Source of the DNA: Bradyrhizobiaceae bacterium
GTDB lineage: Bacteria > Pseudomonadota > Alphaproteobacteria > Rhizobiales > Xanthobacteraceae
Length of the DNA: 64,000 nucleotides
Direction: 5' to 3'
Assembly: GCA_020853885.1 (NCBI GenBank)
Contig: JADYXZ010000002.1
Span: forward strand, 21,522 to 85,521
The translations under genes were made by a program, and so were the position numbers. The notes beneath the pieces are model-generated. The model searched no databases, was not told the DNA's origin, and saw only the letters and a program-made list of their open reading frames with translations. The first letter of the stretch is position 1. Every line of letters begins with the position of its first letter. Shown piece after piece: positions 52,840 through 61,931 of this stretch.

Positions 52840-55152
52840 TCAATTCAGCCGCTGGCTGCGCTGGCCGCCATTCATCAGCAGCGCCGCGCGGCGCCTGCGG
52901 ATCATGCGGCCGACGTCGCGCTGCAGGCGCACGTTGGTTCCGTTGCGGGCGTTGGCGAGACGGACCGGCACCGGCGCTTCCGTCGCGGGCGCGATCAGTT
53001 GCACGGTCGCAATCGGCTGCGTGGCAATCGGGGCAAGCCGTTCGGGCCGCCGGAACAGCGAGGCGAAGAACTGCGACACCGACCAGCCGATGTCCTCGGC
53101 GATCGCCCGCATCCCGATCATGATCGTGATTCCGTAGAACAGCGCGACCGCATTCACCGCCGCGAACACCGCGTGCACCCCCTGCCGCGCGGCGATGTCG
53201 GCGTAATAGTTGCCGAGCGACCAGCCGAACAGGCCAAGGATGACGATGATGCAGGTAAGCGGAATTGCCGTCCGCTGCTCGATCTTCGGCGTGCGGGCAA
53301 AGCGCGCCTTGGTCCCGAAGATGACTTGCCGGATCGAGTGCAGCACGCCCGTCAGCACGACGGGAAGCAGCAGCAGGAACAGCACGTAGGCGCCGAACAG
53401 GTCACGACGACGATACCCCGTGTGCACGAGATCGCGCATGACCAGGTAGAGATAGGGCGGGATCGTCAGGTAGATCCACATGCTCACGCGCTTGAAGTCG
53501 AACGGATAGAGGAGCATGAGCACCATGCTCGCCGAGATCAGCGCTGGCATGACGAGGTAATGGATGCGCAGAATCGCTTCCATGATTCCGCGCAGGCTTT
53601 TCCTCGCCCTTGCGATATGGCCGAGCAGCGATGGCAGGACGATCAGGCCGCCGTTCGCCCATCGCCGGCGCTGCACCACGAGCGCGCCGAAATCGGCAGG
53701 CGTCGCGCTGAACGACAGCCGGGCCGGATAGTTGTGCACGCTCCAATTCTTGCGGATCAGGTCGACGGTCGCGGCAGTGTCTTCGATGACCGTCTTCTCC
53801 TGGATGTAAGCCGGGAACCTGTAGCCGCGCTCCTCGATCGTGTGCGCGATGTCGAGCAGGGCGACCTTGCGGATGGTGGCGGAGGCGCCGACCCAGAATC
53901 CCGCATTGAGGAATCCCATGCCCTCCGTGACGTAATAGTAGATGTCTGTCGTTGCGCCCGCCACGCGCTCCAGCACATGCGGCGTGCCGGGAATGGCGGT
54001 GTAAGGCGTCTGCGCGACGGCAGCCCTCGCATTCTCCGGACTTTCGAGTGCGGAGACCATGCAGTTTGCATATTCGGGAAGCAGGAAGCTGTCGGCATCG
54101 AGGATGATGACGTAGTCCGCATCAGCCGGCTCGATCCGCTCAAAAGCGCCATCCTGACTAACCGCATCGGCCTCGACGAGCTCGAGCCCGCCCGGCCCGG
54201 AAACGGCGCAGAGCCGTCGGCCCATGATCGACAGATAGGAATTGAGATTCGCCGCCTTGTTCGCTGCATGCGAAAGGTTCACGAACCGCTTGCGTTCGAA
54301 TCCGCTGAGCCGGACCTTGAACATCTCTTCGAGCCGCGACAGGTCGGTCTCGATGGTTCTGCGCTTCGGCGCGCGCACCCGTAGCCTGGCGGCGCGGCGC
54401 CGGTGCGACCCCGCGGGCTCCAGCAGGATACGTTCGATAAAGAACTTTCTCGTGTGGTCGTCCGGTCCGCCGAAATCGCCCGCCGCGACCCGCCGGGCGA
54501 GCGTTTCGAGGAAGTCGGCTGCTTCATCATAGAGAGTCGCCGCCGTGTCCATCGCGGAGCGAAGCTGTCCGTCGTCGCCGATGCCCGCGCGAACCTCGGC
54601 CACCTTGGCATTGAAGCGCACGCCGATCGGCTCAAGGAGGTCACGGATGACCTCGACTTGTGCGCGGCCGGAGAGAAGCAGCGCTCGCTCCTGTTCGTTC
54701 GCGGGCTTGGGCGAATTGTCCAGCAGCAGGACAACGCCGCGGCCCGGATAGTCGACGAGCGCGGCGGACAGCAGCGTCTGGAAGATAACGTGGCTCTCTT
54801 CCTGGTAGCAGGGAACGAGAATCTCCACGCGTGGCTTGGTGGCTTTGTCGCGGCGGAGAAACTGCTTCAGGCCGCGCCAGGCCGCCCGCGTGCGGTTCCG
54901 CAAATTCCAGAAAAAGCTGAGACGGGAAATCTGATACGCGAGACTGCCGTACATGAAGATGGCGAAGATCGTCGTGTACAGCGCGCGCTCGAACGTGGAA
55001 TCGTTCGTGTACTTCGTCAGCACGCCGGCGACGTTGAGATAGTTCTGCACGAAGAACAGAACAAACGCGGCGGTGGTGAGGAGGAGCAGCGCCGCGCTGA
55101 TGATGATCTCGCGACGCGATCGGCTGCAGTGATCCCTGAGAAATTTACGCAT
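52840..55152 (-). CDS. Processive family 2 glycosyltransferase (chitin/cellulose synthase-like)
   Basis: A 770-residue membrane enzyme. Two N-terminal membrane segments are followed by a cytoplasmic GT2 domain with DAD (352-354), the ED pair (457-458, TVIEDTA) and QRRRW (494-498), the D,D,D,Q(Q/R)xRW signature of processive synthases. Four or more C-terminal membrane segments follow. Such enzymes polymerise GlcNAc or glucose across the membrane. The NodB-type deacetylase downstream favours a GlcNAc polymer. A BcsS-like porin gene lies upstream across a terminator. Confidence 0.87.
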   Translation of the reverse strand: MRKFLRDHCSRSRREIIISAALLLLTTAAFVLFFVQNYLNVAGVLTKYTNDSTFERALYTTIFAIFMYGSLAYQISRLSFFWNLRNRTRAAWRGLKQFLRRDKATKPRVEILVPCYQEESHVIFQTLLSAALVDYPGRGVVLLLDNSPKPANEQERALLLSGRAQVEVIRDLLEPIGVRFNAKVAEVRAGIGDDGQLRSAMDTAATLYDEAADFLETLARRVAAGDFGGPDDHTRKFFIERILLEPAGSHRRRAARLRVRAPKRRTIETDLSRLEEMFKVRLSGFERKRFVNLSHAANKAANLNSYLSIMGRRLCAVSGPGGLELVEADAVSQDGAFERIEPADADYVIILDADSFLLPEYANCMVSALESPENARAAVAQTPYTAIPGTPHVLERVAGATTDIYYYVTEGMGFLNAGFWVGASATIRKVALLDIAHTIEERGYRFPAYIQEKTVIEDTAATVDLIRKNWSVHNYPARLSFSATPADFGALVVQRRRWANGGLIVLPSLLGHIARARKSLRGIMEAILRIHYLVMPALISASMVLMLLYPFDFKRVSMWIYLTIPPYLYLVMRDLVHTGYRRRDLFGAYVLFLLLLPVVLTGVLHSIRQVIFGTKARFARTPKIEQRTAIPLTCIIVILGLFGWSLGNYYADIAARQGVHAVFAAVNAVALFYGITIMIGMRAIAEDIGWSVSQFFASLFRRPERLAPIATQPIATVQLIAPATEAPVPVRLANARNGTNVRLQRDVGRMIRRRRAALLMNGGQRSQRLN

Positions 55153-55515
55153 CTTGGTACGTGGCCCCGTACAAAACAGCCTTTACGGATCGTTAAGGCG
55201 CGGTACCCGGATAGACTGCCGGTGCGGGGACGCATAGCTAATGCTTTGCTAACGGTTAAATTTAATGGTGAACTTTCAATAGTTTGTATGGAATCGGCGC
55301 AGGAAAATATTCCGACGTTAACGCTGCGCCGCCCGATGCGGTCTCGTTTCCCGCACGAGTTCCCTCGCCGCCGCGAGCGGGGGGGAGACCGATATGACGG
55401 AGAGGAAAAATTCCGCGACGGCGATCAGCAGCGGGGAGCGCAAGCCGCCGGCAAAAAAGAAACGGCCGGAGACAGGGTCTCCGGCCGCGTCGAATTCTCG
55501 ACCGTTCGGTTCAGG
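55153..55515. other. Intergenic region with terminator and GT2 promoter
   Basis: This 363-base gap separates the BcsS-like gene from the GT2 gene, both on the minus strand. Its right end holds the terminator at 55451-55487. The left, AT-rich part (about 55230-55310) probably carries the GT2 promoter. A plus-strand frame at 55394 is not convincing because it is low complexity and overlaps the BcsS-like gene. Confidence 0.5.
55451..55487 (-). terminator. Rho-independent terminator of the BcsS-like gene
   Basis: CGGCCGGAGAC (55463-55473) and GTCTCCGGCCG (55477-55487) form a perfect 11-base stem with a 3-base loop. On the minus strand the hairpin is followed by TTTCTTTTTT, a typical U tract. It lies about 30 bases downstream of the BcsS-like stop codon. 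Confidence 0.88.
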
Positions 55516-56256
55516 TCAGAACGGGATATCGACGGTGCCCGTACCGTACCAGCCGTCTCCTTCGCCGCGCTCGTTCAGCCAGCCGCCGGAGATGTTCAGT
55601 TTCGCGATGCCGAGCTTGATGCCGGTCAGATGGGCGCCGACCCGCACCTGATCCGTGCGGTCGTTGCCGAGGGCAACGAATTCAGGCCCGAAGTAAACGT
55701 CCTGTCCGCGCGTGAAATCGTAGCCCAACTTCAGTTGGCCGTAATAGGTGTCGAATGCGGTCGAGTAGGACGCGAGGCCGAGGACCAGGGAGTCCGGCGT
55801 CGGGTGGAACCAGAAATCGCCCTGCACCTTCGCACCCCATTCGGATCCCGACACCGGATTGGCCGGATCGGACGGCGACAGGCGATGATTCTGATAGTTT
55901 GCGCCGACGGAAAGCGTCGCTGCTCCGTTCGGACCGACGGTGCTCCAGCCGATCAGCAAATCTCCCGCCCAGAACCGGCCTTCGATCTCTCCCCCTACGA
56001 TGTCGTAATCGTACTTTCCGTAGAGACCGAAAGCGGTGAGGCGAACGCCCGACTGATGCAGACCATACGGTGCATAGAGTGCGCCGAGATAGCCGACAAG
56101 GCTGCCGTGCGAGTCCGCATCGAACCCGTAGAAAAGATTGCCATGCTCGATTTTCGCGGGCGGCGCTTTCAGAACCGGCAAATCAGCCGCAAAACCCGCT
56201 GCGGCAGATACGGTGACAAAGGCTGCCGACAGCGAGACGACACTCAAACGTTTCAT
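55516..56256 (-). CDS. BcsS-like outer-membrane beta-barrel protein
   Basis: A 246-residue exported protein. The signal peptide spans residues 1-23 (AFAA|DL region). The mature part shows alternating aromatic strands, with GYLGALYAPYGLHQSGVRLTAFGLYGKYDY given as GYLGALYAPYGL and LTAFGLYGKYDY, typical of the cellulose biosynthesis BcsS family. It ends in F (DIPF), the usual outer-membrane barrel end. A strong GAGGGGG ribosome-binding site precedes the ATG. It may form the outer-membrane exit or regulate export of the polymer made by the GT2 enzyme downstream. Family assignment is fairly good; role is inference. Confidence 0.72.
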   Translation of the reverse strand: MKRLSVVSLSAAFVTVSAAAGFAADLPVLKAPPAKIEHGNLFYGFDADSHGSLVGYLGALYAPYGLHQSGVRLTAFGLYGKYDYDIVGGEIEGRFWAGDLLIGWSTVGPNGAATLSVGANYQNHRLSPSDPANPVSGSEWGAKVQGDFWFHPTPDSLVLGLASYSTAFDTYYGQLKLGYDFTRGQDVYFGPEFVALGNDRTDQVRVGAHLTGIKLGIAKLNISGGWLNERGEGDGWYGTGTVDIPF

Positions 56257-56548
56257 CTTGGCCCCCTCGAATGGCCCGAACTCACGGACCTAAAAACCCT
56301 CACGCAACACTAGGTTACCCGCATCTCGTGTATATCAAGCCTATCCTGAAGAATCAGTCTCGGTGCAATTCTTTCCCAAATCGAAATGCGAACATACAGA
56401 CCTTTTTTATATTGCGTTGCACAGGCGCAACACGCCCATATTCATCTTCAAAATCAATGCGTTGAGCATCGCCTCAATCCTCGCGATCCCCGCGATGGTC
56501 GTGGCCGCCACGGATTGTCAGTAAGACGCAGATTTTGCAGATCGAATT

Positions 56549-57697
56549 CTACTGCCGCCCGATCGCGCCGATGGCGAGGAGCCGGCCGATCCGCTCGGCC
56601 GGGATGCCCCAATCCTTCAACGCGGTCTCCGTGCTGCGGCCGGGCGACTCCGGCGGCGAGGGGAGGACTGGCCGCGTGCGGCTGAAGCGCGGCGCCGGCC
56701 CCGGCTGCACCACACCGTCGATCTCCACGAACGTCCCGCGCGTCTGGTTGTGCGGGTGCTTGGGCGCCTCCGCCATCGACAGCACCGGCGCAAAGCAGGC
56801 ATCCGTCCCTTCCAGCAGTTCGCACCATTCGGCGCGTGTCCTGGTGGCGATGCGGGCGGCGATCTCCTGCTTCACGGCCGGCCAGGTCTTCTGGTCGAAC
56901 GCGGGCGGCAGCTTCGCCTCGTCGAGGCCGATGCGCCGGTAGAATTCGCTGCGGAATTTTCCTTCGATCGGCGCCACGGCGACATATTCACCGTCGGCGC
57001 AGGCATAGACGTCGTAGAAGGGGGCGCCGGAATCGAGAATGTTCTCGCCGCGCTTGGTGCTGTAGAGCCCCGCCGCGTGCAGCCCGAAGAAGGAAACCAT
57101 CAGCGAGGCGGCGCCGTCGACCATGGCAGCGTCGACCACTTGGCCCTTGCCGGATTTCTGCGCTTCCAGGAGCGCGCAGACGACTCCGAACGCAAGATAA
57201 AGTGCGCCGCCACCGAAATCGCCGACGAGGTTGAGCGGCGGCGTCGGCGGCTGTCCGGCGCGGCCGATCGCGTGCAAGGCGCCGATCAGCGCGATGTAGT
57301 TGAGGTCGTGCCCGGCAGCCTTGGAGAGCGGGCCGTCCTGGCCCCAGCCGGTCATGCGGCCATAGACGAGCCGCGGGTTGCGAGCGAGGCAGGTGTCGGG
57401 CCCGAGCCCGAGGCGCTCCATGGCGCCGGGCCGGAATCCCTCGATCAGTGCGTCGGCCTTTGCCACCAGATCGAGCGTGAGCTCGATCGCTTCTGGCCGC
57501 TTCAGGTCGAAGGCCGCCGACGGCCGCCCGCGGTTGCTGAGATTGAAGCGCTCCGGCCGCGGCACGCCGAGATTGCTTTCCGCCCGGCGGTCGATCCGCA
57601 GGACCGTCGCGCCCATGTCGGCGAGCAGCATTGCGGTCATTGGCGCGGGGCCGATGCCGGCGAATTCCAGAACCCGATACCCGGCAAGCGGCCCCAT
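56549..57697 (-). CDS. CaiB/BaiF family CoA-transferase, alpha-methylacyl-CoA racemase-type
   Basis: A 382-residue class III CoA-transferase fold protein. It has the N-terminal [16 protein letters not shown], the [18 protein letters not shown] segment, with the AMACR active-site histidine and nearby aspartate, and [15 protein letters not shown]. This pattern matches alpha-methylacyl-CoA racemases rather than CoA-transferases with a catalytic aspartate in the usual place. It epimerises 2-methylacyl-CoA esters. The ATG at 57697 is preferred because the conserved segment begins at once. It is separated from the nar operon by 88 bases. Confidence 0.88.
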   Translation of the reverse strand: MGPLAGYRVLEFAGIGPAPMTAMLLADMGATVLRIDRRAESNLGVPRPERFNLSNRGRPSAAFDLKRPEAIELTLDLVAKADALIEGFRPGAMERLGLGPDTCLARNPRLVYGRMTGWGQDGPLSKAAGHDLNYIALIGALHAIGRAGQPPTPPLNLVGDFGGGALYLAFGVVCALLEAQKSGKGQVVDAAMVDGAASLMVSFFGLHAAGLYSTKRGENILDSGAPFYDVYACADGEYVAVAPIEGKFRSEFYRRIGLDEAKLPPAFDQKTWPAVKQEIAARIATRTRAEWCELLEGTDACFAPVLSMAEAPKHPHNQTRGTFVEIDGVVQPGPAPRFSRTRPVLPSPPESPGRSTETALKDWGIPAERIGRLLAIGAIGRQ

Positions 57698-57785
57698 GAA
57701 CCCTCCAGACGGCAATCACCCGACGCGCGGGGTGAAGCAATGTTTTCGATCTGCGTCGCTAAATCAATCGGCCGCTGGGCAGGGT

Positions 57786-58073
57786 TCAGTGCGCCGCGTC
57801 CTCGGCGAGCGCCCGTTCGACCATCCGGCGGATGCACGCGCCGCCCGGGTTGGCGTCGCCGCTTGCCGCACCCATGAGCGTGACCCAGTCGTCGGCGCTG
57901 GCTGAATGCTCGAAGCGCCGCACCGCCGCGATCACGTAGTCGTCGGGGTCGATTCCCTCGAGGGCGGCCGTCGCGGCGACCCGCGCGAGCAGCGAAAGGT
58001 CGTCGAGCAGGGCCGCGGCGTTGCCCGACGCTTCGGCCCGTTCCACCTGCGCGAGGAGATCGCCGAGCAGCAT
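57786..58073 (-). CDS. Small protein of unknown function at the end of the nar operon
   Basis: A 95-residue acidic, mostly helical protein from the ATG at 58073, which lies 7 bases after the parvulin stop codon. I do not recognise the family. It has no signal peptide, membrane segment or cysteine pair; one cysteine occurs near the C-terminus (GGACIRRMVERALAE). Tight spacing makes it the last gene of narGHJI-ppiC, so an accessory role in nitrate reductase assembly or use is likely, though unproven. Confidence 0.6.
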   Translation of the reverse strand: MLLGDLLAQVERAEASGNAAALLDDLSLLARVAATAALEGIDPDDYVIAAVRRFEHSASADDWVTLMGAASGDANPGGACIRRMVERALAEDAAH

Positions 58074-58080
58074 CGCCGCC

Positions 58081-58923
58081 TCAATAGACCCGGTGCGCTT
58101 CGGGCGTCGGAAGATCGATGCCCGTGATCGTCGCCTTCGCGGCCAGCCGCGCGATGTATTGGGCGACGGCGCGCCGCTCCACGCTCTCGGCAAGATAGGC
58201 GGCGATCTGCTCGCGGACGGCTTCAAAGGGAAGCTCGCGGCCCTCGATCTTGCGGTCGAGCCGGATCACGTGGAAGCCGTAGGGCGTCGCGACCGGCGCC
58301 TCGCTGATCGATCCCGGCGCGAGCGCCTTGAGCGCCTGCTCGAACTCGGGCGTCGTCTGGCCGCCCGTGATCTGCCCGAGATTGCCGCCCTGTGCGCCCG
58401 AGGGGCAATCGGAATGGGTGCGGGCGAGATCGGCAAAGCGCGCGGGATCCTCGACGACTTGCTGCAGAAGGACGGCCGCCTTGTCGCGCGCCTCGCGGTA
58501 GGCGCGTCCGTCGCCGGCATTCGCCGCAACGAGAATGTGCGCTGCCTCGTAGATGTCGGCCGAACGGAACCGTCGCCGGTTCTGCTCGTAGTAGCGGCGG
58601 CAGGCCGGTTCGTCGGGTTCGGGGACGGGGACTTCCTGCTCGATCAGCGCGCGGATCGCCGCCTCCTCGCCGGTCTCCCGGCGGCCCGCCTCGTCGGTAA
58701 TGGCGTCGGCGGTGACGCCGAGACGGTGCGCCTCCTGCAGCAGCAGTTCGCGCACGGCGAGCGCCCGCGCCGCCTCCTTCCAGGCGGCGAGCGGCGTAGG
58801 CGCCGGATGCTGCTGCACCTCGCGCGCGATCGCGTCGCGCGGCACGACCACGCCGTTCACGCTGACGATGGCGGGCTTCGCCGTGATCGCGGCAGAGCGG
58901 ACCGAACAGGACATCGCCTTCAC
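58081..58923 (-). CDS. Parvulin-type peptidyl-prolyl isomerase (PpiC/NifM-like)
   Basis: A 280-residue cytoplasmic-looking protein. A GTG at 58923 overlaps the narI stop codon by 4 bases (GTGA); an ATG at 58914 is the alternative. An N-terminal helical domain precedes the rotamase domain at about 130-225, with AAHILVAANAGD and the FADLARTHSDCPSGAQGGNLGQI signature (split: FADLARTHSDCPSG and GGNLGQI). The C-terminus has PYGFHVIRLDRK. Parvulins at the end of nar operons are thought to help fold nitrate reductase subunits. Confidence 0.9.
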   Translation of the reverse strand: MKAMSCSVRSAAITAKPAIVSVNGVVVPRDAIAREVQQHPAPTPLAAWKEAARALAVRELLLQEAHRLGVTADAITDEAGRRETGEEAAIRALIEQEVPVPEPDEPACRRYYEQNRRRFRSADIYEAAHILVAANAGDGRAYREARDKAAVLLQQVVEDPARFADLARTHSDCPSGAQGGNLGQITGGQTTPEFEQALKALAPGSISEAPVATPYGFHVIRLDRKIEGRELPFEAVREQIAAYLAESVERRAVAQYIARLAAKATITGIDLPTPEAHRVY

Positions 58924-59651
58924 TCCGCAGGAGCGGGATATGCAGGCCGGCTACGCGAGCCCGGTGCCTCTCGGGTGCGCACCACCTGGTAGCCGCGCCG
59001 GCCGAGATACCAGACCGGCGCCGACCAGATGTGCACGAGCCGGGTGAACGGAAACACCAGGAAGATCGTCATGCCGAGGAAGAGATGCGACTTGAAGATC
59101 CAGTGGGTGTCGGCCACCAGCGTCCACACGCCCGGTTGCAGCGTAAGGATGCCCTGCGCCCAGGTCATGAGCTTCACCATTTCATGGCCGTCGAGATGCT
59201 GCAGCGACACGAAGATGCTGCCGAGGCCGAGGATCAACTGTGCGTAGAGCAAAAACAGGACCGCGATGTCGCCGAACGACGAAGTGGTGCGGATGCGCGT
59301 GTCGAACAGCCGGCGATGGATCAGGAGCGTCAGGCCGACGAAGCACATGACGCCGGCGACGCCACCGATCACGATCGCCATCCATTGCTTGAACGTGTGC
59401 GAGATGCCGAGCGTGTCGAACACCCAGATCGGCGTGAGCAGGCCGACAAAGTGGCCGGCGAAGATCAGCAGGATGCCGACATGAAAGAGATTCGAGCCCC
59501 ACATCAGTTGCCGCCGCCGCAGCAATTGGCTCGAGCCCGAACGCCACGTGTATTGCTCGCGGTCGAAGCGCAGCCAGCTTCCGACCAGGAAGACGGTCAG
59601 GCACAGATACGGATACCAGCCGAACACGACATGGTTGATGAAATCACGCAT
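58920..59651 (-). CDS. narI: Respiratory nitrate reductase gamma subunit (cytochrome b)
   Basis: A 243-residue membrane subunit with five membrane segments and the haem-ligand histidines of NarI (NLFHVGILLIFAGHFVGL, RRLFDTRI region, and LVHIWSAPVWYL near the C-terminus). It takes electrons from quinol and passes them to NarH. Its start overlaps the end of narJ by 8 bases. The gene order on the minus strand is narG-H-J-I-ppiC-unknown. Confidence 0.95.
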   Translation of the reverse strand: MRDFINHVVFGWYPYLCLTVFLVGSWLRFDREQYTWRSGSSQLLRRRQLMWGSNLFHVGILLIFAGHFVGLLTPIWVFDTLGISHTFKQWMAIVIGGVAGVMCFVGLTLLIHRRLFDTRIRTTSSFGDIAVLFLLYAQLILGLGSIFVSLQHLDGHEMVKLMTWAQGILTLQPGVWTLVADTHWIFKSHLFLGMTIFLVFPFTRLVHIWSAPVWYLGRRGYQVVRTREAPGSRSRPAYPAPAE

Positions 59652-60411
59652 GGCTGTCTCCCTCGATCGGGCGGGCAGGGGAAGTGGTGATGATCGTGCG
59701 GGAACGATCGGGCAGGTTCTCGGCGACGCCGGGCGCGGGGCGGCGCGCGGCGCGCAGGCGCATGGCGAGATCGTCCTTGCAGTTCTGATCGGCGCCGGGA
59801 CCGAATTTCACCGGCTCGTCCTCCCAGGCCGCATCGAGCGCCGCGAGATCGTCGGCGTCCGGATCCGGCTCGCCGAGCAGATTGGCGACCTCGTCGTCTT
59901 TCGGCTTGGCCGCCGCCAGCGCCACGAGGGCACGGAAAACCGCCTCGTAGTTCGAGTGGCGCTTGCGCAGCCGCTCGGCGAGCGCCGACAGGATGTGAAC
60001 GGGCTGCGCCAGCAGCTCGTGCGCCTTCGCACTCGGTTGCGTCGCCAGGAACTCGAGGAAGAGCGGCAGGAAATCCGGCAGTTCCGCCGCGCTGATCTCC
60101 AGGCCGCCCTGCAGATAGAGATTCTGCAGATCGACCATCGCCTGTCCGCGGTCGCGGCTCTCGCCGTGCACGTGCTCGAACAGGTGCAGCGACAGCGAAC
60201 GCGTGCGATCGAACAGGAGCACATAGCGCTCCTGCAGATCGTAGAGATCGCGGGTGGCGATTTCTTCGATTAGATCGTGCAGTTGTCCGCGCAGCCGCGC
60301 CGGAATGCCCGGCTCGCGGTCGAGCGTCTCGCTGATCGCGCCCGCCGCCTCCTGCAGCTCTTTCGTCGGATAGCTGAGCAGCGCCGACAGCGCCTTGAAG
60401 GTGCCAGCCAT
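59644..60411 (-). CDS. narJ: Nitrate reductase molybdenum cofactor assembly chaperone
   Basis: A 255-residue helical TorD/DmsD-type chaperone. It has the NarJ pattern LSYPTKELQEA near the start and YLPLFLEFLA-like sequence (LPDFLPLFLEFLA) in the centre. NarJ binds apo-NarG until cofactor insertion. The ATG at 60411 overlaps the narH stop (TGATG), which supports it over the GTG one codon earlier. The C-terminus carries CKDDLA, a conserved cysteine in NarJ. Confidence 0.93.
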   Translation of the reverse strand: MAGTFKALSALLSYPTKELQEAAGAISETLDREPGIPARLRGQLHDLIEEIATRDLYDLQERYVLLFDRTRSLSLHLFEHVHGESRDRGQAMVDLQNLYLQGGLEISAAELPDFLPLFLEFLATQPSAKAHELLAQPVHILSALAERLRKRHSNYEAVFRALVALAAAKPKDDEVANLLGEPDPDADDLAALDAAWEDEPVKFGPGADQNCKDDLAMRLRAARRPAPGVAENLPDRSRTIITTSPARPIEGDSHA

Positions 60412-61931
60412 CACGCCATCTCCATCGGGTTCTTCGCGCGTTTCGGCGTGGCGAACAGGTTTGGCTCGGTCTCGCCGCCGGAGCAGCCGTTGCCGAACGT
60501 GAAGCCGCAGGAGCCGCGCAGGTCGTAGGCGTCCTCGTTGATTTCGCGGTGCGCGGTCGGGATGACGAAGCGGTCTTCGTAGTTCGCGATCGCCATCACC
60601 TGGTACATTTCCTCGATCGCGAGTCCGGTGAGGCCGACACGCTTGGCGATGGTCTCGTCGATCACGCCGTCGACCGTCTTCGCCCGCATATAGGCGCGCA
60701 TGGCGAGCATGCGCTCGAGTCCCTGCGCGACCGGCTCCTCCCTACCGGCGGTCAGCAGGTTAGCGAGATATTTCAGCGGGATGCGCAGCGAGCGAACGTC
60801 CGGCATCTCGCCGTCATGGCCGATCTTGCCGGCCTGCGCCGCCGACTGGATCGGCGAAAGCGGCGGCACGTACCAGACCATCGGCAGCGTGCGGTACTCG
60901 GGGTGCAGCGGGAAGGCGACCTTCCACTCCATCGCCATCTTCCAGATCGGCGAACGCTTCGCGGCTTCCAGCCAGTTGTCCGGCACGCCGTCGGCGCGCG
61001 CCTGCGCGATCACGCGCGGGTCGTTCGGATTGAGGAAGATGTCGAGCTGCGCCTGATAGAGATCCTGCTCGCTCGGCACGCTCGCCGCCTGCTCGATACG
61101 GTCGGCGTCATAGAGCACGACGCCGAGATAGCGGATGCGGCCGACGCAGGTCTCCGAGCACACGGTCGGCTGTCCCGCCTCGATGCGCGGGAAGCAGAAG
61201 ATGCACTTCTCCGATTTCCCGCTCGACCAGTTGTAATAAATTTTCTTGTAGGGGCAGCCGGACACGCACATGCGCCAGCCGCGGCACTTGTCCTGGTCGA
61301 TCAGGACGATGCCGTCCTCCTCGCGCTTGTAGATCGCGCCGGACGGGCATGCCGCGACGCAGGCCGGGTTGAGGCAGTGCTCGCACAGCCGCGGCAGGTA
61401 CATCATGAAGGTGTTTTCGAACTGGCCGTAGATTTCCTTCTGCACGCCTTCGAAGTTGTAGTCCTTCGAGCGTTTCTCGAACTCGCCGCCGAGAATCTCC
61501 TCCCAGTTCGGCCCCCAATTGATCTTCTCCATCCGTTCGCCGGTGATCAGCGAGCGCGGCTGCGCGGTCGGGAACGCCGACATTTCCGGCGCTTTCTGCA
61601 GGTGCTCGTAATCGAACGTGAAAGGCTCGTAGTAGTCGTCGATCTCCGGCAGGTCGGGGTTGGCGAAGATCTTCGAGAGCACGCGCCATTTGGCGCCGAT
61701 CTTCGGCTCGATCTTGCCGTTCCGCTTGCGGCGCCAGCCGCCGTTCCAGCGGTCCTGGTTCTCCCAGTCCTTCGGATAGCCGATGCCGGGCTTGGTCTCG
61801 ACGTTGTTGAACCACGCGTATTCCATGCCTTCGCGATTGGTCCAGACGTTCTTGCAGGTGACGGAGCAGGTGTGACACCCGATGCACTTGTCGAGGTTCA
61901 GCACCATCGCCACTTGAGCGCGGATCTTCAT
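60411..61931 (-). CDS. narH: Respiratory nitrate reductase beta subunit (iron-sulfur)
   Basis: A 506-residue electron-transfer subunit with the four cysteine groups of NarH: CIGCHTCSVTC (C16, C19, C22, then C26), CEHCLNPACVAAC, CRGWRMCVSGC (tryptophan in place of a cysteine, giving a 3Fe-4S cluster) and CIFCFPRIEAG...C. It relays electrons from NarI haems to the NarG active site. It overlaps narG by 4 bases. Confidence 0.97.
   Translation of the reverse strand: MKIRAQVAMVLNLDKCIGCHTCSVTCKNVWTNREGMEYAWFNNVETKPGIGYPKDWENQDRWNGGWRRKRNGKIEPKIGAKWRVLSKIFANPDLPEIDDYYEPFTFDYEHLQKAPEMSAFPTAQPRSLITGERMEKINWGPNWEEILGGEFEKRSKDYNFEGVQKEIYGQFENTFMMYLPRLCEHCLNPACVAACPSGAIYKREEDGIVLIDQDKCRGWRMCVSGCPYKKIYYNWSSGKSEKCIFCFPRIEAGQPTVCSETCVGRIRYLGVVLYDADRIEQAASVPSEQDLYQAQLDIFLNPNDPRVIAQARADGVPDNWLEAAKRSPIWKMAMEWKVAFPLHPEYRTLPMVWYVPPLSPIQSAAQAGKIGHDGEMPDVRSLRIPLKYLANLLTAGREEPVAQGLERMLAMRAYMRAKTVDGVIDETIAKRVGLTGLAIEEMYQVMAIANYEDRFVIPTAHREINEDAYDLRGSCGFTFGNGCSGGETEPNLFATPKRAKNPMEMA

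Noticed and set aside
55394..55651. A plus-strand frame overlapping the BcsS-like gene end.
   Set aside because: It is lysine/proline-rich low complexity, crosses the terminator hairpin and runs antisense into a better-supported gene.
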